Source of the DNA: Candidatus Binatia bacterium
GTDB taxonomy: Bacteria; Desulfobacterota_B; Binatia; UBA9968
NCBI GenBank assembly: GCA_025922795.1
Contig: JAICHC010000211.1
Location: 1 to 5,794 of the forward strand
DNA: 5,794 bases
Direction of reading: 5' to 3'
Each line of letters opens with the position of its first letter. Positions within the stretch are counted from its first letter, which is position 1. Under the pieces are notes generated by a model that searched no databases, was not told where the DNA came from, and saw only the letters and a list, made by a program, of their open reading frames with translations. A program made the position numbers and the translations under genes. Positions 5,292 through 5,794 of this stretch are shown here, piece by piece.

Positions 5292-5312
5292 TATAATTGG
5301 AACAGTCCATGC
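5292..5312 (+). promoter_or_regulatory. Overlapping candidate promoters of the response regulator gene
   Basis: TATAAT at 5292-5297 is a perfect sigma-70 -10 hexamer but has no good -35; the nearest is TTCAAG with a 19-bp spacer. Immediately after, TGGAACA-GTCC-ATGC (5298-5312) is a weaker sigma-54 match: GG and GC are 10 bp apart, with mismatches at the C of TGGCAC, the G that follows it and the first T of TTGC. The starts would be near 5304 or 5324 respectively. Which one is used cannot be told from sequence. Confidence 0.4.
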
Positions 5313-5318
5313 GGGGCA

Positions 5319-5336
5319 TGTCTCATTTTTGGGACA
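5319..5336. promoter_or_regulatory. TGTCTCA-N5-GGGACA operator-like site over the response regulator leader
   Basis: TGTCTCATTTTTGGGACA is the most symmetric copy of the motif, with six-base arms TGTCTC and GGGACA that pair with one G-T wobble. It overlaps or closely follows both possible transcription starts of the regulator gene and ends 6 nt before its ribosome binding site. Binding here would be expected to repress, which suggests negative autoregulation. Confidence 0.45.
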
Positions 5337-5355
5337 GACTGAAGGAGGACCCAAA

Positions 5356-5794
5356 TTGAACGGTGCAATCCTTATTGCTGAGGATCACGAAGTAGCCCGC
5401 AAGAGCATTCAGCAATACTTACAGCAGGAGGGCTATCGAGTCGAAGAGGCTGCCGACGGTGATGCGGCCATCGAAGCGGTCAACAACTCCGATTTTGATC
5501 TCGTCATCACCGATCTGAAAATGCCGGAGGCGAGCGGCCTGGATGTTTTGAAGCACGTCCGCGAAGTTTCTCCTAACACCTTGGTGATCGTCACTACGGC
5601 TTTCGGTTCGGTGGAGAGTGCGATTGAGGCCTTACGTTTGGGTGCCCAAGACTATGTGATCAAGCCGATCATTTTTGAAGATCTATTGAGCAAGGTTCGC
5701 CACGTCATGGAATACAAGCGGCTCGCTTGGGAAATCCAGATGCTGCGGCGCGAACTGTCAAGTTTGACGCCGGCATTTTCGGACTTGGTCGGAC
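5356..5794 (+). CDS. NtrC-family sigma-54-dependent response regulator (5' part, runs off the right edge)
   Basis: The visible 146 residues contain a complete receiver domain (about 4-120). It has the acidic pair Glu9-Asp10, the phosphoacceptor Asp53 in VITDLKMP, the switch Thr81 in VTTAFGS and the conserved Lys103 in DYVIKP. A helical linker (AWEIQMLRREL) leads to LTPAFSDLVG, which matches the opening of the AAA+ sigma-54 interaction domain ('FxxLVGxS') of NtrC/AtoC/ZraR-type activators. The ATPase, GAFTGA loop and Fis-type DNA-binding domain would lie beyond the window. The start is TTG at 5356, chosen because AGGAGG (5343-5348) precedes it by 7 nt and the receiver begins at once. It diverges from the CBS-Ku operon. 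A sensor kinase is expected, perhaps downstream. The candidate sites at 5022-5039 and 5319-5336 would be its targets if it controls that operon and itself. Confidence 0.9.
   Translation, partial: MNGAILIAEDHEVARKSIQQYLQQEGYRVEEAADGDAAIEAVNNSDFDLVITDLKMPEASGLDVLKHVREVSPNTLVIVTTAFGSVESAIEALRLGAQDYVIKPIIFEDLLSKVRHVMEYKRLAWEIQMLRRELSSLTPAFSDLVG

Larger units (their letters stand above)
4897..5355. other. 459-bp divergent regulatory region between the CBS-Ku operon and the response regulator gene
   Basis: No gene is supported here. Frames that cross it, such as 5118-5354 on the minus strand, begin with rare starts and match nothing. It contains the sigma-54 promoter for the leftward operon (4925-4939), two GGGACA sites 33 bp apart (4989-5006 and 5022-5039), a 13-nt palindrome (5070-5082), a short palindrome GGAA-ACA-TTCC (5229-5239), two overlapping candidate promoters for the rightward gene (5292-5312) and a repeat-rich leader (5303-5341). 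Its length and density of symmetric elements fit a shared control region. Confidence 0.65.

Noticed and set aside
5118..5354. 78-codon minus-strand frame in the divergent region
   Set aside because: It begins with TTG, has no ribosome binding site and covers the response regulator's promoter and leader.

Overview
The window reads as a stretch of proteobacterial chromosome with moderately high GC. The Ku, PoxB-like and NtrC-type proteins all look proteobacterial, and beta or gamma is my best guess. No genus can be fixed from the sequence. I see no tRNA, rRNA, CRISPR array, insertion sequence or phage gene. Seven genes lie on the minus strand; one response regulator at the right edge is on the plus strand and diverges from them.

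Layout from right to left. At 5356-5794 (+) is the receiver half of an NtrC-family sigma-54 response regulator, cut off just as its AAA+ domain begins. A 459-bp divergent intergenic region (4897-5355) separates it from a tight minus-strand operon: a two-domain CBS protein (4450-4896), a 73-residue very basic small protein (4226-4447) and the DNA-end-binding protein Ku (3324-4211). Only the first of these three has a clear Shine-Dalgarno sequence. The other two start 2 nt and about 14 nt after the preceding stop codon, so the operon looks translationally coupled. A 498-bp non-coding stretch (2826-3323) follows. Next come a PoxB/YdaP-like thiamine-pyrophosphate enzyme (1068-2825), a coupled 47-residue small protein (910-1053), a BON-domain membrane-associated protein (160-795) and the first 14 codons of another gene that leaves the window at the left edge.

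The most interesting signal is regulatory. Both minus-strand operons have a near-perfect sigma-54 (-24/-12) promoter: TGGCACG-N4-TTGC at 4925-4939 before the CBS-Ku operon, and TGGCACA-N4-TTGC-T at 2950-2965 before the TPP-enzyme operon. An 18-bp imperfect dyad, TGWCTCA-N5-GGGACA, lies at 5022-5039 (about -117 from the CBS-Ku start) and again at 5319-5336, over the response regulator's own leader. A weaker match at 4989-5006 lies exactly 33 bp from the first. A degenerate match at 3009-3026 lies about -79 from the TPP-operon start. This is the expected layout if the divergent regulator activates both operons through sigma-54.

Taken together, the window may hold a small two-component, sigma-54-controlled stress regulon. 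It would join non-homologous end joining (Ku), adenylate sensing (CBS), pyruvate overflow metabolism (PoxB-like) and envelope maintenance (BON). The gene calls rest on visible motifs. The regulatory link is inference from promoter and operator-like sequence and has not been shown.
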